Origin: Mucilaginibacter agri
GTDB taxonomy: Bacteria; Bacteroidota; Bacteroidia; Sphingobacteriales; Sphingobacteriaceae
DNA: 64,000 bases
Direction: 5' to 3'
NCBI RefSeq assembly: GCF_009928685.1
Contig: NZ_WWEO01000038.1
Location: 179,343-243,342 of the forward strand
A program made the translations under genes and the position numbers. The notes beneath the pieces were generated by a model. It was not told where the DNA came from, made no database searches, and saw only the letters and a program-made list of their open reading frames with translations. Below are positions 54,370 to 63,889 of this stretch, one piece after another (the stretch's first letter is position 1; each line of letters opens with the position of its first letter).

Positions 54370-56310
54370 ATGCAAACGGGAGAAAACGAACAAGCGCTAA
54401 GAAAGATTACTGACTTTACCAGGTTTTTGGCCATAGTAATATTGCTGCTTCATTTTTATTTCAGTTGCTATGCAGCATTTCGTGAATTGCATTTAACGCA
54501 TAGAGTGACCGATCACATTTTGATCAATATATACAAGCTTTCAATTTTTAGAACCGTCTGGATAGCAAAAACTGCCGCATTAGTTTTCCTGATCGTTTCA
54601 CTATTGGGTACAAAAGGTAGGAAGGATGAAAATATCAAGTGGGACCAAAATATAATCGGGGCTATAATCGGAATGGTCATCTATTTTTTAACGGGCCTGC
54701 TGTTTAATTTTCATTTGACGTTATTAACTCTCGCCGGCCTATATATTGCCTTAACATCATTTGGCTTTTTGTTATTTCTTTCTGGTGTAAGTAAGTTGTT
54801 CCGGGTTATTAAAATTAAACTGGCCACTGACATCTTCAATGCCGAAAATGAAACATTCCCACAGGAAGAGCGAAAATTGGAAAACGAATATTCCATTAAT
54901 CTGCCTGCTAAATACAACTACAAGGGAAAGATCCGGAATAGTTGGATAAATGTTATCAACCCTTTTCGCGGCTCACTCGTTCTTGGTACTCCAGGTGCTG
55001 GTAAATCCTACTTCGTCATAAGGCATATCATCACGCAGCATATTAAAAAGGGGTTTAGCATGCTGATTTATGATTTTAAGTTTGACGACCTTTCTGTAAT
55101 CGCCTATAACGCGCTATTAAAGTATGCGGGAAATTATAAGAAGAAACCAAGCATTTGGTTTATTGATTTTGACAATATCAAACATCGGTGCAACCCGCTT
55201 GACCCTGACCGCATGGAAGATATAACCGATGCCATGGAATCCTCTCGCACTTTCATGTTGGGGCTTAATCGCGAATGGATCAAAAAACAGGGCGATTTCT
55301 TTGTTGAGTCCCCGATCAATTTTGTTACAGCCTTATTCTGGTTCCTTAAGAAATATGAGAACGGTAAATATTGCACTTTGCCTCATGCCATCGAACTTGC
55401 CCAGGTGGACTACGAAAATCTTTTTGCGCTATTGCAAAAAGAGCCAGAAATAGAGGTGTTGATCAATCCCTTCATTTCGGCCTGGAGAAACGAAGCCTAT
55501 GACCAATTGGAAGGACAGATCGCCAGTGCAAAGATCAGTATGGCACGATTGGTTTCTCCGGCATTGTATTACGTGCTTTCGGGTAATGATTTTTCACTTG
55601 ATCTGAATAACCCAGAAGAGCCTAAGATCATTTGCCTGGGGAATAATCCGTTAAAACAACAAGTTTATGGCGCTGTGCTTAGCCTATATATTTCACGGGC
55701 TATTAAGCTGGTGAATCAAAAAAACAAGTTGAAAAGCAACCTGATATTTGATGAGTTTCCCACTATTTATTTTAATAACATTGATAGCCTGATCGCAACT
55801 GCACGAAGTAATAAGGTGGCGACCACATTAGCCGTGCAGGACTATAGTCAACTAAAAAAAGATTATGGGCGGGAGCAGGCTGAAGTGATCATGAATATTG
55901 TAGGTAATATTATTTCAGGACAGGTTACTGGAGATACAGCTAAACAGTTAAGCGAGCGTTTTGGGAAGATCATGCAAGAACGACAAAGTGTTTCTATCAA
56001 TAGCCAGGATACTTCCATAAGTAAATCTACTCAACTGGATTTTGCGATACCTGCATCAAAAATATCCACGTTATCATCTGGTGAGTTTGTTGGCTTAGTG
56101 GCAGATAATCCAGATGAAAAAATAGAATTGAAAGTTTTTCACAACGCCATCATTAATGATCATGTTGCGATGAAAATTGAGGCGGATAATTATAAATCAA
56201 TTCCTACAATTAGGAAAGTTGATAATGATACGCTCACGGAAAACTATTTTTCTATTAAATCGGATATTGAAAACATAGTAAACAAGGAACTTCAAGCAAC
56301 AACAGAGTAA
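54370..56310 (+). CDS. Type IV coupling protein (TraG/VirD4 family)
   Basis: A 646-residue ATPase that links relaxosome to a secretion channel. Two to four N-terminal spans occupy residues 20-145. Walker A is GTPGAGKSYF (206-215) and Walker B lies in SNLIFDEFPTIYFN. It carries the TraG-type C-terminal conserved motifs (VATTLAVQDYSQLKKDYG, VIMNIVGNIISGQVTG). It is the last gene of the mobilization block (parA, small partner, mobA, relaxase, T4CP). No other mating-pair genes follow. The 200 bases after it contain no gene. Confidence 0.94.
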   Translation: MQTGENEQALRKITDFTRFLAIVILLLHFYFSCYAAFRELHLTHRVTDHILINIYKLSIFRTVWIAKTAALVFLIVSLLGTKGRKDENIKWDQNIIGAIIGMVIYFLTGLLFNFHLTLLTLAGLYIALTSFGFLLFLSGVSKLFRVIKIKLATDIFNAENETFPQEERKLENEYSINLPAKYNYKGKIRNSWINVINPFRGSLVLGTPGAGKSYFVIRHIITQHIKKGFSMLIYDFKFDDLSVIAYNALLKYAGNYKKKPSIWFIDFDNIKHRCNPLDPDRMEDITDAMESSRTFMLGLNREWIKKQGDFFVESPINFVTALFWFLKKYENGKYCTLPHAIELAQVDYENLFALLQKEPEIEVLINPFISAWRNEAYDQLEGQIASAKISMARLVSPALYYVLSGNDFSLDLNNPEEPKIICLGNNPLKQQVYGAVLSLYISRAIKLVNQKNKLKSNLIFDEFPTIYFNNIDSLIATARSNKVATTLAVQDYSQLKKDYGREQAEVIMNIVGNIISGQVTGDTAKQLSERFGKIMQERQSVSINSQDTSISKSTQLDFAIPASKISTLSSGEFVGLVADNPDEKIELKVFHNAIINDHVAMKIEADNYKSIPTIRKVDNDTLTENYFSIKSDIENIVNKELQATTE

Positions 56311-56511
56311 TATTTACTACCAAGGGTGGTAAGGGGTGGTGAATATTTAATAGTTCTGCAATAAAAAATAGTGCGGAAAATACATAAGCTGGCTTTCCTA
56401 ATGGTTAAAACTTCATTTTCGATACAAGAAAATCTATTTAAACTTACTACCCTTTTGTACCTGTTTTCAGGTTTGACTAAACCTTTTCTTTGAATTGATT
56501 TTCCATCAGCC

Positions 56512-56955
56512 ATGAAAAAAAACATACTCAAGGAACTATGTGCCGCATTTATAGTATTACTATTTACCTATACAGCGTTGAGCAAATTGCTGGATATGAA
56601 TCGTTTTGTCTCAACAATGAGAGTCAGCCCTTTTCCGTATATAAACATTTTCGCACCTGTATTGGGATGGATAATTCCAGTGATTGAATTATTGATTGCA
56701 GGTTTTATGATAACCTCAAAATATCAACGGACCGGTTTTATAGGTTCTATTATCCTATTGTGTTTATTTGAAATTTATATAGGATCTTTACTTATTTCGG
56801 GACTTCATTTGCCTTGCTCGTGTGGCGGAGTTATCTCCAAGCTTTCCTGGAAACAACACTTAATTTTCAATCTATTTTTTATTGTCATCAGTATCATTCC
56901 GCTTATCCTCGATAACTATAAAAATCGAAGTTTTGGAATTACCGAGACAACATAA
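56512..56955 (+). CDS. MauE/DoxX-family redox-associated membrane protein
   Basis: A 147-residue membrane protein with four predicted spans. The span 3/4 loop contains LPCSCGGVISKLSW (C102-x-C104), which matches the CxCGG motif of the MauE/DoxX redox-associated group related to methylamine utilisation MauE and to VKOR-like proteins. It probably shuttles disulfides across the membrane. It lies 85 bases ahead of the DUF6520 gene in the same direction and opposite the TlpA gene. Confidence 0.88.
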   Translation: MKKNILKELCAAFIVLLFTYTALSKLLDMNRFVSTMRVSPFPYINIFAPVLGWIIPVIELLIAGFMITSKYQRTGFIGSIILLCLFEIYIGSLLISGLHLPCSCGGVISKLSWKQHLIFNLFFIVISIIPLILDNYKNRSFGITETT

Positions 56956-57039
56956 ACAATAAAAATCTTTCGCGCGGAAACAGGTGAACCGTTACCTGTC
57001 TACAAAACGGATTTCAATAATTATTAAAATTAAAAAATC

Positions 57040-57354
57040 ATGAAAAATTTTAAAATGGGCTTGATGGCTTTAGCCCTAACATTTGCGATTGGTGCAGCTT
57101 TTTCTACTAAAGCAACTGCTCATAAAAAAGCGTTCGCCGGGCTGTTTTGGTATCAGGTAGATGCAAGCCAAAAAACTGTTGGTGCACCTATCTACAGCAA
57201 TGATACCAAGGCGCAAGCATTAGCCGAGCCGACTCAGGATTGCGCTGATGTAACTTCCACCATGTGTCAATTTGGTTCAACTAACGGTAGCCTGCCAACT
57301 GGTACTTCGGCCGCCGGCGCAGATGTTGACCATCGCATTAACACCACTGAATAA
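57040..57354 (+). CDS. DUF6520 family small exported protein
   Basis: A 104-residue protein with a Sec signal peptide (1-27, ...AAFSTKATA). The mature 77 residues have GLFWYQVD near the N-terminus, and two cysteines, C68 and C76, in a TQDCADVTSTMCQFG loop that could form one disulfide. The tail is Gly/Ser/Thr/Ala-rich and hydrophilic. DUF6520 is a small family of unknown function in Bacteroidota, found beside MauE-type proteins. It follows the MauE gene and ends in a shared terminator with TlpA. Confidence 0.85.
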   Translation: MKNFKMGLMALALTFAIGAAFSTKATAHKKAFAGLFWYQVDASQKTVGAPIYSNDTKAQALAEPTQDCADVTSTMCQFGSTNGSLPTGTSAAGADVDHRINTTE

Positions 57355-57363
57355 TTATTATTT

Positions 57364-57397
57364 TTGCGAGTAGACAGTAAAAATTGTCTACTCGCAA
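57364..57397. terminator. Bidirectional terminator between DUF6520 and TlpA genes
   Basis: A 13-bp perfect stem (TTGCGAGTAGACA with TGTCTACTCGCAA) separates the stops of the convergent genes by a few bases on each side. Confidence 0.8.
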
Positions 57398-57400
57398 TGT

Positions 57401-58708
57401 TTACTTAAAATCGCTTATTACAAGTACATCAATAAGTCTTCTTTTTTTCTCTATCGCTAAATTGTATTTTTTCAATCCATCTTGCCATTCATCGAAGTTC
57501 ATATCATCAAGAATTTTACCACTCATTTCAACGTCAATATTTTCCGATATCCCTGATTCATCAAAAAAAGGGCTATTCAATTTATATTCTACAAAATCTT
57601 TAACCGCATTACTTAAATAAAGAAACGGCTGATTTTTCAACTGTCTGATTTTTGCATACTCAGTTGAATGTACATCATTCATTTTATAGAAATTATTAAA
57701 GCCCGTTTGTCCTTTAGTCTTTAGCACCTCGCTGTTTCCGGTAGAAACCAAGATATAGCACTCTACCATCCTCTTTTCAATCTTAGAAGTCAGTTGAAAA
57801 TAATTATCCAAATCATCTTTCATTTTATGGTACATATTACCAGGAAAGTTATTTGGCTCAATGAGTTGGTAGGTAAAGTAATTATCATCTATCCATTTCA
57901 TTGCCTCTTCCCCTTTAATTTCCGGACTCTTGATAAACTTTGTTTTATCATTAACTTCAAGGATCACACGGCCAGGAGAATATACGTCAAGAAATTTGAA
58001 TGATGAATCACTAAATGCTCTTTGGTATAGAAATGGAACAGGGCCAGTCTCGGCTAATTGTTTACCCTTGGCATTTAATTCAGGATGCATCCTAAGCGAA
58101 TCCGATTTATACCGAGATATTGAGGAAGCGTATACTACTAAGTTTTTCCAACGGCTGTCAATAAAACTTGTGTAAACATTTTTTGAGGCTTTTCGATAAA
58201 ATGCTGTTCCAGTTTTGAGAGAATTATTGATGTTTTTTACAGTTAAACTTGTGGGATCACCATAAAGTAAAACCTTTCCCGAACCATCGATCCAAACTTG
58301 AAATGGAACTCCTGTGTGCGGAAAGACAGAATCCATGTGTTTTGCATTGGTAATAAAGGGTACATTAGGGCGGTGAACATTAATGTGACTTTTAAAAAAT
58401 TTCGCTACTTCCGCCTTAGTAAGATTTGAAATTGCAAGGATTTGAATCTGACCTTCAAACAGTTTTTGTAAAGAGTCGATTTTGGGGAAGCCAGCTATGC
58501 ACGGCAGACAATATGGCCCCCAAAAATCAAGTATTACCAGCTTTCCCTTAAAGTCACTCAATTTTACTGTGCTATTCTTAGCATTATATGTATCTGGAAA
58601 AGTGAAATTTGGAATTTGTTCACCAGGTTTTATTTCATGGTACTGCGCAAATACATTATTTATACCTAAAAAAACGGTTGTAACATAGATAAAGATTATT
58701 TTTTTCAT
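57401..58708 (-). CDS. TlpA-family thioredoxin-like protein
   Basis: A 435-residue exported thiol-disulfide protein. A signal peptide (1-21, ...NNVFAQ) is followed by an AhpC/TlpA-type thioredoxin domain (25-165) with the CxxC in FWGPYCLPCIAGFPK (C67, C70) and PFITNAKHMDSVFPHTGVPF as its cis-proline region. The C-terminal 270 residues are a separate, mostly helical domain not recognised. It lies 2 bases before the SusD gene start on the same strand, so it is the last gene of the SusC-SusD-TlpA operon. Confidence 0.9.
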   Translation of the reverse strand: MKKIIFIYVTTVFLGINNVFAQYHEIKPGEQIPNFTFPDTYNAKNSTVKLSDFKGKLVILDFWGPYCLPCIAGFPKIDSLQKLFEGQIQILAISNLTKAEVAKFFKSHINVHRPNVPFITNAKHMDSVFPHTGVPFQVWIDGSGKVLLYGDPTSLTVKNINNSLKTGTAFYRKASKNVYTSFIDSRWKNLVVYASSISRYKSDSLRMHPELNAKGKQLAETGPVPFLYQRAFSDSSFKFLDVYSPGRVILEVNDKTKFIKSPEIKGEEAMKWIDDNYFTYQLIEPNNFPGNMYHKMKDDLDNYFQLTSKIEKRMVECYILVSTGNSEVLKTKGQTGFNNFYKMNDVHSTEYAKIRQLKNQPFLYLSNAVKDFVEYKLNSPFFDESGISENIDVEMSGKILDDMNFDEWQDGLKKYNLAIEKKRRLIDVLVISDFK

Positions 58709-58709
58709 G

Positions 58710-60083
58710 TTAATAATTCGGATTTTGTTTCAGATTTCCATTATAAATGATCTGTAGATTGGGAAGAGGAAATAAGGCTTTGTAGGATTGCCAGTTATTC
58801 TTTTCCGCCGAAAGGATAGCATCAATTAATCCTGATCGTTTGAGGTCGAACCAGCGATGGCCCCATTCAGCGAAAAGTTCAACCCTGCGTTCTTGAAATG
58901 TTGCATTAATAATTTGAGATTGCGAAAGTGATGTACTTAGCAAGGTTAACCCTGCTCTTGTACGTATTTGGTTTAAATCAGCTACAGCTTGGGTCAATTG
59001 ATTAAGATTTGCTTCAGACTCTGCTCGTATAAGATATTGTTCAGCAAGCCGGAATGCAACATCATATTCTGTTATAGAAGTAGTCGTTCTATTCTTAAAT
59101 TTTGAGGGATAATGATAAACAGTTCCGGAAACAGTATTACTTCCTAACCAGGCAACTTTTCTCTTATCTCCAATTTCAAAAGAATTGATTAAGTAATTAC
59201 TAATAGCGAACGCTGGCTTTACTGTTGCAGAAGCCGGAAGAAATGTTGATCCTTCTGCCGAATTTCTGATTTCGCTCGGGCTGGCTATTTCCCAAATAGT
59301 TTCCTGGCTGTTTATAAGAAAGACTTTCGTAAGGTCAGTTAAAAGGCTGTAGTTATTTGAATTGATAACAGCAGAAGACTGTGCCATGGCATTTGTCCAA
59401 TCTTTCTGATACAGGTAGACCCTTGATAAGAGTGCTGTTGCCACCATCGCGTTGGGCCGCAACTTCCCTTGACTCGGATAGGAACTACCCATCAGGCTTT
59501 GTGAACTTACAAGATCTGAAATGATCTGCTTAAAAATATCTGCAACCGGTGCTCTTGGTAGTAAACTGCCAATCTGATAGTCTTTGGTTAAAACCAATGG
59601 AACATCGCCATAAAGGTTTGTTAGATAGAAGTAAGCAAATGCTCGAATAAATTTCACTTCTCCTATTAATTGATTTTTAACAGTCGAACTTACTCCAGCG
59701 GAATTGTTTAGGCCGTCAAGAATCGCGTTCGTTCTGTAAATGATATTATAAGGTGATGACCAAAAAATACCACCTATTGTACCGTTGGTTGATGGGATCA
59801 AATTCTGATAGAATGGATCATAATTGGTACTTGCAGAAGTGTTGAATATATCATCTGCGGAAAGTCCGCCATAAATACTTAAACCACCATTGAACATTGA
59901 TGGCGTTGCGGTTCGAAGCTGAACATATATTCCATCGACCGCAGATAATGCTGTATTATCATTGCTAAATACTGCATCGGTTGTGATCAATTGGTTTGAA
60001 GGGTTGATGGAAACGAACTTTTTACAGGCGCTTATTGAAATAGCTACCAATAGAATCCAGAGTATGTTAGGTCTTATTTTCAT
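58710..60083 (-). CDS. RagB/SusD-family nutrient-binding lipoprotein
   Basis: A 457-residue outer-membrane lipoprotein. Lipobox ISAC (C20). The TPR-like helical fold is evident in GEVKFIRAFAYFYLTNLYGDVPLV and in the C-terminal QERRVELFAEWGHRWFDLKRSG, the RagB/SusD signature. It works with SusC as the lid of the transporter. It follows the SusC gene by 10 bases. The ligand is unknown; no glycoside hydrolase or peptidase is next to it. Confidence 0.93.
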   Translation of the reverse strand: MKIRPNILWILLVAISISACKKFVSINPSNQLITTDAVFSNDNTALSAVDGIYVQLRTATPSMFNGGLSIYGGLSADDIFNTSASTNYDPFYQNLIPSTNGTIGGIFWSSPYNIIYRTNAILDGLNNSAGVSSTVKNQLIGEVKFIRAFAYFYLTNLYGDVPLVLTKDYQIGSLLPRAPVADIFKQIISDLVSSQSLMGSSYPSQGKLRPNAMVATALLSRVYLYQKDWTNAMAQSSAVINSNNYSLLTDLTKVFLINSQETIWEIASPSEIRNSAEGSTFLPASATVKPAFAISNYLINSFEIGDKRKVAWLGSNTVSGTVYHYPSKFKNRTTTSITEYDVAFRLAEQYLIRAESEANLNQLTQAVADLNQIRTRAGLTLLSTSLSQSQIINATFQERRVELFAEWGHRWFDLKRSGLIDAILSAEKNNWQSYKALFPLPNLQIIYNGNLKQNPNY

Positions 60084-60093
60084 TTTTAAAGCA

Positions 60094-63000
60094 TTAAAGG
60101 GTAAATTGTAATCCAGCGGTAAACGTCTGTAACGGCGGCAACAAGGCTGATTGGTTTTCCGGATCAGCTCCGAGATATTTCGTCAAGGTCAGCAGGTTTT
60201 GGCCTTGCAGATATAATCTTAAACTTGAAAAATGTGCTTTTTTAACCCAGTCTGCCTTTATTTGGTAGGATATTGCAACATTTTTTAAGCGTAAATACGA
60301 TGCGTCAGAAATGATTCCATCAGAGCTTTTTAGATAATTGTTGAAGGCGTTGTATGCAGTGCCTGAAGTTTCAGTAAACTTTTCGACGTTTGACACATCG
60401 CCAGTTTTTTGCCATCTGCTTAAAACAATGTTCGGTTGGTTGAAAAATGCTGTTCCAGGTGAAACAAGGTTATTAAGATAGTTTCGCCCATCCTGCTTTC
60501 TGAATTCCCAAAAAAAGCTAAGATCCCAATTTTTGAACCTCAAATTATTTTGTATACCTCCATAGAATTTTGGGTCAGTACTTTTACGACTTATTTTATC
60601 GCTTGAATTGTAAACGCCATTATTGTCAACGTCCAGAAATTGGTATACTCCGCTTGAGGGATCAACTCCGAGATAATGAAAAAGTGGCGTAGTAGAAAGA
60701 GATTGTCCAATCGTGTAAATATTCGCATAAGTACTGTTAGCCAATCCTGGGAAACTGATCAATTTATTTTGTGGAAGTGTAAGGTTTAACGATGTTGTCC
60801 AGCTAAAATTTGTTGTATGAAAATTTGTACTGGTTGCTTGAAACTGCCATCCTGTATTTTGTATTTCAGCATTAAGATTCTCAAGAACAGAGGTGAATCC
60901 AGTTTGTGAGGGCAGGGTGTAGTTTACCAGTTGGTTATTGGAGTGATTTCTATAATATTCAACAGTGAATAATAATCTGTCTTTCCAAAAGCCGAGATCG
61001 AGTCCGAAAGTTAATTTTTCGTTCTTTTCCCATGAAAAGTTAGGATTATACAGGGAGGTGGGATTTAAAACGCTTACCCCCTGATACGTGGTTGTGCCAG
61101 GCGACCAGGTATCCAGATATCTATAATCACCAATTTGATCATTACCAGTGATGCCATAACTTGCACGTAACTTTCCAAAGCTTAAGAAAGTGAGTTTTTC
61201 AGCTATTAATTGTTGTTCACTAAATAGCCAAGCCGCCCCGATAGCTCCGAAATTGCTAAACCTCTTATCTGGTCCAAAACGGCTCGAACCGTCTCTGCGA
61301 CCGCTAAGATTTAAAATATATTTATCATCATAAACGTAATTGATACGGCCATAAATTCCTTGATAATTGTATTTTGCATCATTGTTAACTGTTTGTGATA
61401 ACCCTGCTGCTGATATTGATTTTAAGAGGAGATCGCTGCTATAATTGCTTGCGCTTACATTAATACCATTGCTTGTTTCATCTTGCCAGGTGCCTCCCAA
61501 TAACAATTCGATCTTGTTTCTTTTGAATCGCTTGTTGTAATTTACCTGGGGTTCAATGATCCAGCTTTTTTGAATAGAATTTCCGAAATAGCTAAACGGT
61601 TGTTGGCCAAGATTTGGATCAAGTGAAACACTTGGAAATGTGGCGACTTCGGCGCTATTAACGACATTGTATCCCAAGCTAACTTTAAAACTTAAGTCTG
61701 TTGAAAATCTGTAAGTTGATTGTAAACTGCTATTAAGATTCTGAAAGTTACCTTCATAGGTTTGATATTTGAATGCAAGGGGATTCGCGTTTAAAATACC
61801 GGAATTTATATAGGGTAAGCCACCGTCACTCCATGCAGGTTTTCCGTTATTATCATAGAGTTTTAGGTTTGGTGAGGTGTTTACGTAACTGGAAAGATCA
61901 GTCCCCGGTAAATCATTTCTGTCTGCAAGGTAACTGGCCGACAAATTGATTGTAAACTTTTTGTTCGCAGAGTTATGATTTATATTGAAATGAAATGAGC
62001 CCTTTTGATCTGCATTATCAGTAGGATATACAGTGGTTTCTCGGTGATACCCACCACCAATAAAAAATTGAGTTGTTTGGTCACCTCCTGAAACAGATAA
62101 TTGAGCATCGGTAATATGTGCTGTGTTACCGATCAATAATTTCTTAAAGTCAGTATATCGGGTAGTATCCCATAGGATAAGATCAGGTGCGTTCGTGGCA
62201 TCAGGGGTAACACCATCATTTTTTAAGGCTTCTTTCCGCATCTCAACATACTGCTGAGTGTTCAGATAATTCATCATTCGGGTAACATGACTGACTCCGG
62301 AATATATATTCCCGGAAATTGAGGTTTTACCCGCTTTCCCTCTTTTTGTAGTAATTAAAACAACTCCATTTGCTCCTCGTGATCCATAAATCGCAGTTGC
62401 ATCAGCATCCTTTAAGACTTCGATACTTTCTATGTCATTCGGGTTGATAAGACTGAACGGGCTGATCCCATTGGCTGTGGTCGAACTAAAACCTGCAGCC
62501 GAAGGAACTTGACTGATTGAAGCATTGCCGGGGGCAAATGGCACGCCGTCGATCACAAAAAATGGATCTGACCCTTGTAGCAGAGAACCCTGACCGTTAA
62601 GTTGCACTTTATATGAAGAACCGCTTACACCGCTATTTTGGGTAATCAGTAAACCTGGAACCCTTCCTTCCAGCGCCCCTAATGGGTTTGAAATAGGTTG
62701 TTTTTCGATATCAACAGCTTTGACTGAAGAAACACTGCCGGTCAAAAGCCTTTTTGTAGTCTGCCCATAGGCAATTATTTGTATCTCATTTAATGGGCTG
62801 GAATTAACTTCCAAAATTATATTGAGCGGCTGTTGTGTGTGCGTAATTGAAATTTCCCTGGTTTGGTAACCAATGAAACTAATGATCAATACATCTTCCT
62901 CCGATATAGACTTTAATTCAAAAAAGCCCTCAGAGTTAGAATTTGTTGCAATATTTTGCCCTTTAAGCTTTATGGTAGCGCCAGTTAATGGCATTCCTTT

Positions 63001-63429
63001 ACCATCTTTAATATATCCTGAAACATCGATTATTTTCCGCTGTATTTGATCAGCTTGTTTTAATTCGCGTTGTTTCTCAGTTACAATAACGATTTTTTCT
63101 TGAAGTGTGTAGTTAAGGGGCTGATCAGCAAATACTTTATCTAATACAACAGTTAGCGGTTCATTCTTCACATCAATTGTGACAGGGATAGATAGGTTAA
63201 GTACCTTGCTTGAAGCTAAAAAATCCAAACCTGTTTGCTTGCCGATATCCAGGAAGACCTTTTTGAGTGGTGCGTTTTTTTCGATCAGCGTAATGTTTTG
63301 CGCCATTGTTGAAGCGCGGGCTTGCAGAATAGTAAAGAGGGTCAAAATGATTACCGTCTTCATAATGCGAAAGCCTTTATTAGCGCGCAGGGTAATGCGC
63401 GCCTTACTTTTTGAGTAAAACTTATACAT
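60094..63429 (-). CDS. SusC/RagA-family TonB-linked outer-membrane protein
   Basis: A transporter of about 1110 residues that imports large ligands with SusD. From ATG 63429 it begins MYKFYSKSKARITL, the usual start of FecR-coupled SusC proteins, and has a signal peptide near residues 24-45. A secretin/TonB N-terminal (STN) domain follows at about 50-110, a carboxypeptidase-regulatory-like domain, the plug (GNPLGALEGRVPGLLITQ, DAIYGSRGANGVVLITTKRG) and a 22-strand barrel. The STN domain is the signal input to FecR/ECF sigma systems, but the adjacent FecR gene is truncated. An alternative ATG at 63462 adds 11 polar residues. Confidence 0.93.
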   Translation of the reverse strand: MYKFYSKSKARITLRANKGFRIMKTVIILTLFTILQARASTMAQNITLIEKNAPLKKVFLDIGKQTGLDFLASSKVLNLSIPVTIDVKNEPLTVVLDKVFADQPLNYTLQEKIVIVTEKQRELKQADQIQRKIIDVSGYIKDGKGMPLTGATIKLKGQNIATNSNSEGFFELKSISEEDVLIISFIGYQTREISITHTQQPLNIILEVNSSPLNEIQIIAYGQTTKRLLTGSVSSVKAVDIEKQPISNPLGALEGRVPGLLITQNSGVSGSSYKVQLNGQGSLLQGSDPFFVIDGVPFAPGNASISQVPSAAGFSSTTANGISPFSLINPNDIESIEVLKDADATAIYGSRGANGVVLITTKRGKAGKTSISGNIYSGVSHVTRMMNYLNTQQYVEMRKEALKNDGVTPDATNAPDLILWDTTRYTDFKKLLIGNTAHITDAQLSVSGGDQTTQFFIGGGYHRETTVYPTDNADQKGSFHFNINHNSANKKFTINLSASYLADRNDLPGTDLSSYVNTSPNLKLYDNNGKPAWSDGGLPYINSGILNANPLAFKYQTYEGNFQNLNSSLQSTYRFSTDLSFKVSLGYNVVNSAEVATFPSVSLDPNLGQQPFSYFGNSIQKSWIIEPQVNYNKRFKRNKIELLLGGTWQDETSNGINVSASNYSSDLLLKSISAAGLSQTVNNDAKYNYQGIYGRINYVYDDKYILNLSGRRDGSSRFGPDKRFSNFGAIGAAWLFSEQQLIAEKLTFLSFGKLRASYGITGNDQIGDYRYLDTWSPGTTTYQGVSVLNPTSLYNPNFSWEKNEKLTFGLDLGFWKDRLLFTVEYYRNHSNNQLVNYTLPSQTGFTSVLENLNAEIQNTGWQFQATSTNFHTTNFSWTTSLNLTLPQNKLISFPGLANSTYANIYTIGQSLSTTPLFHYLGVDPSSGVYQFLDVDNNGVYNSSDKISRKSTDPKFYGGIQNNLRFKNWDLSFFWEFRKQDGRNYLNNLVSPGTAFFNQPNIVLSRWQKTGDVSNVEKFTETSGTAYNAFNNYLKSSDGIISDASYLRLKNVAISYQIKADWVKKAHFSSLRLYLQGQNLLTLTKYLGADPENQSALLPPLQTFTAGLQFTL

Positions 63430-63520
63430 TTGTAATACATGGGCTTTTTCGGCTGCATTCATTTTCCAGATGCGGGCAGCCGTGTGGGTTAATAGTTTAA
63501 AATTATTGATCGCCTATATA

Positions 63521-63555
63521 AGTCAGGGGTACCGGCAGTAACCGGCACCCTGGCT
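63521..63555 (-). terminator. Hairpin between FecR remnant and SusC
   Basis: AGCCAGGGTGCCGG pairs with CCGGTACCCCTGACT across a 6-base loop (two mismatches). On the minus strand it follows the FecR stop by 23 bases and has no T-run, so it may be a leaky terminator or mRNA-stability element ahead of SusC. Confidence 0.5.
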
Positions 63556-63577
63556 TTAATTAACTATTACTGATCAT

Positions 63578-63889
63578 TTATTTCATTACCGAGACCCTCC
63601 TTCCCTCCAACCTGAAATGGACAGTTTTTGTAGCCTCAAGTGCTTTGATCACTTGGCTGATATTTTTATTACGAGAGACTCTGCCATAAATACCTTCAGT
63701 GCTAACAGTATCGGAGTAACGGACGTCAACATCGTACCAACGGGAAAGCTTACGCATCACACTGTTGATCGGCTCATCATCGAATTGAAAGTAACCTTCT
63801 TTCCAAGCAACTGCTTCATCGGTATCAACGGTTTTAATGTTTATACCCGCAGCTGATGCAAGGGACTGTTGACCAGGAAATAATGCGAA
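63578..63889 (-). pseudogene. FecR anti-sigma factor, 5'-truncated
   Basis: The last 103 codons of a FecR protein remain: ALFPGQQSLASAAG, then VDTDEAVAWKEGYFQFDDEP and the C-terminal DUF4974 domain (RKLSRWYDVDVRYSD...HFRLEGRRVSVMK). An in-frame TGA at 63890-63892 closes the frame 5' of this segment. Upstream bases (63893-64000) keep an open frame with a hydrophobic stretch (LLPLLFILSF) unlike FecR in any frame, so the N-terminal, membrane and FecR domains are missing. The gene cannot act as a trans-envelope anti-sigma factor and is probably a relic. Confidence 0.75.
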
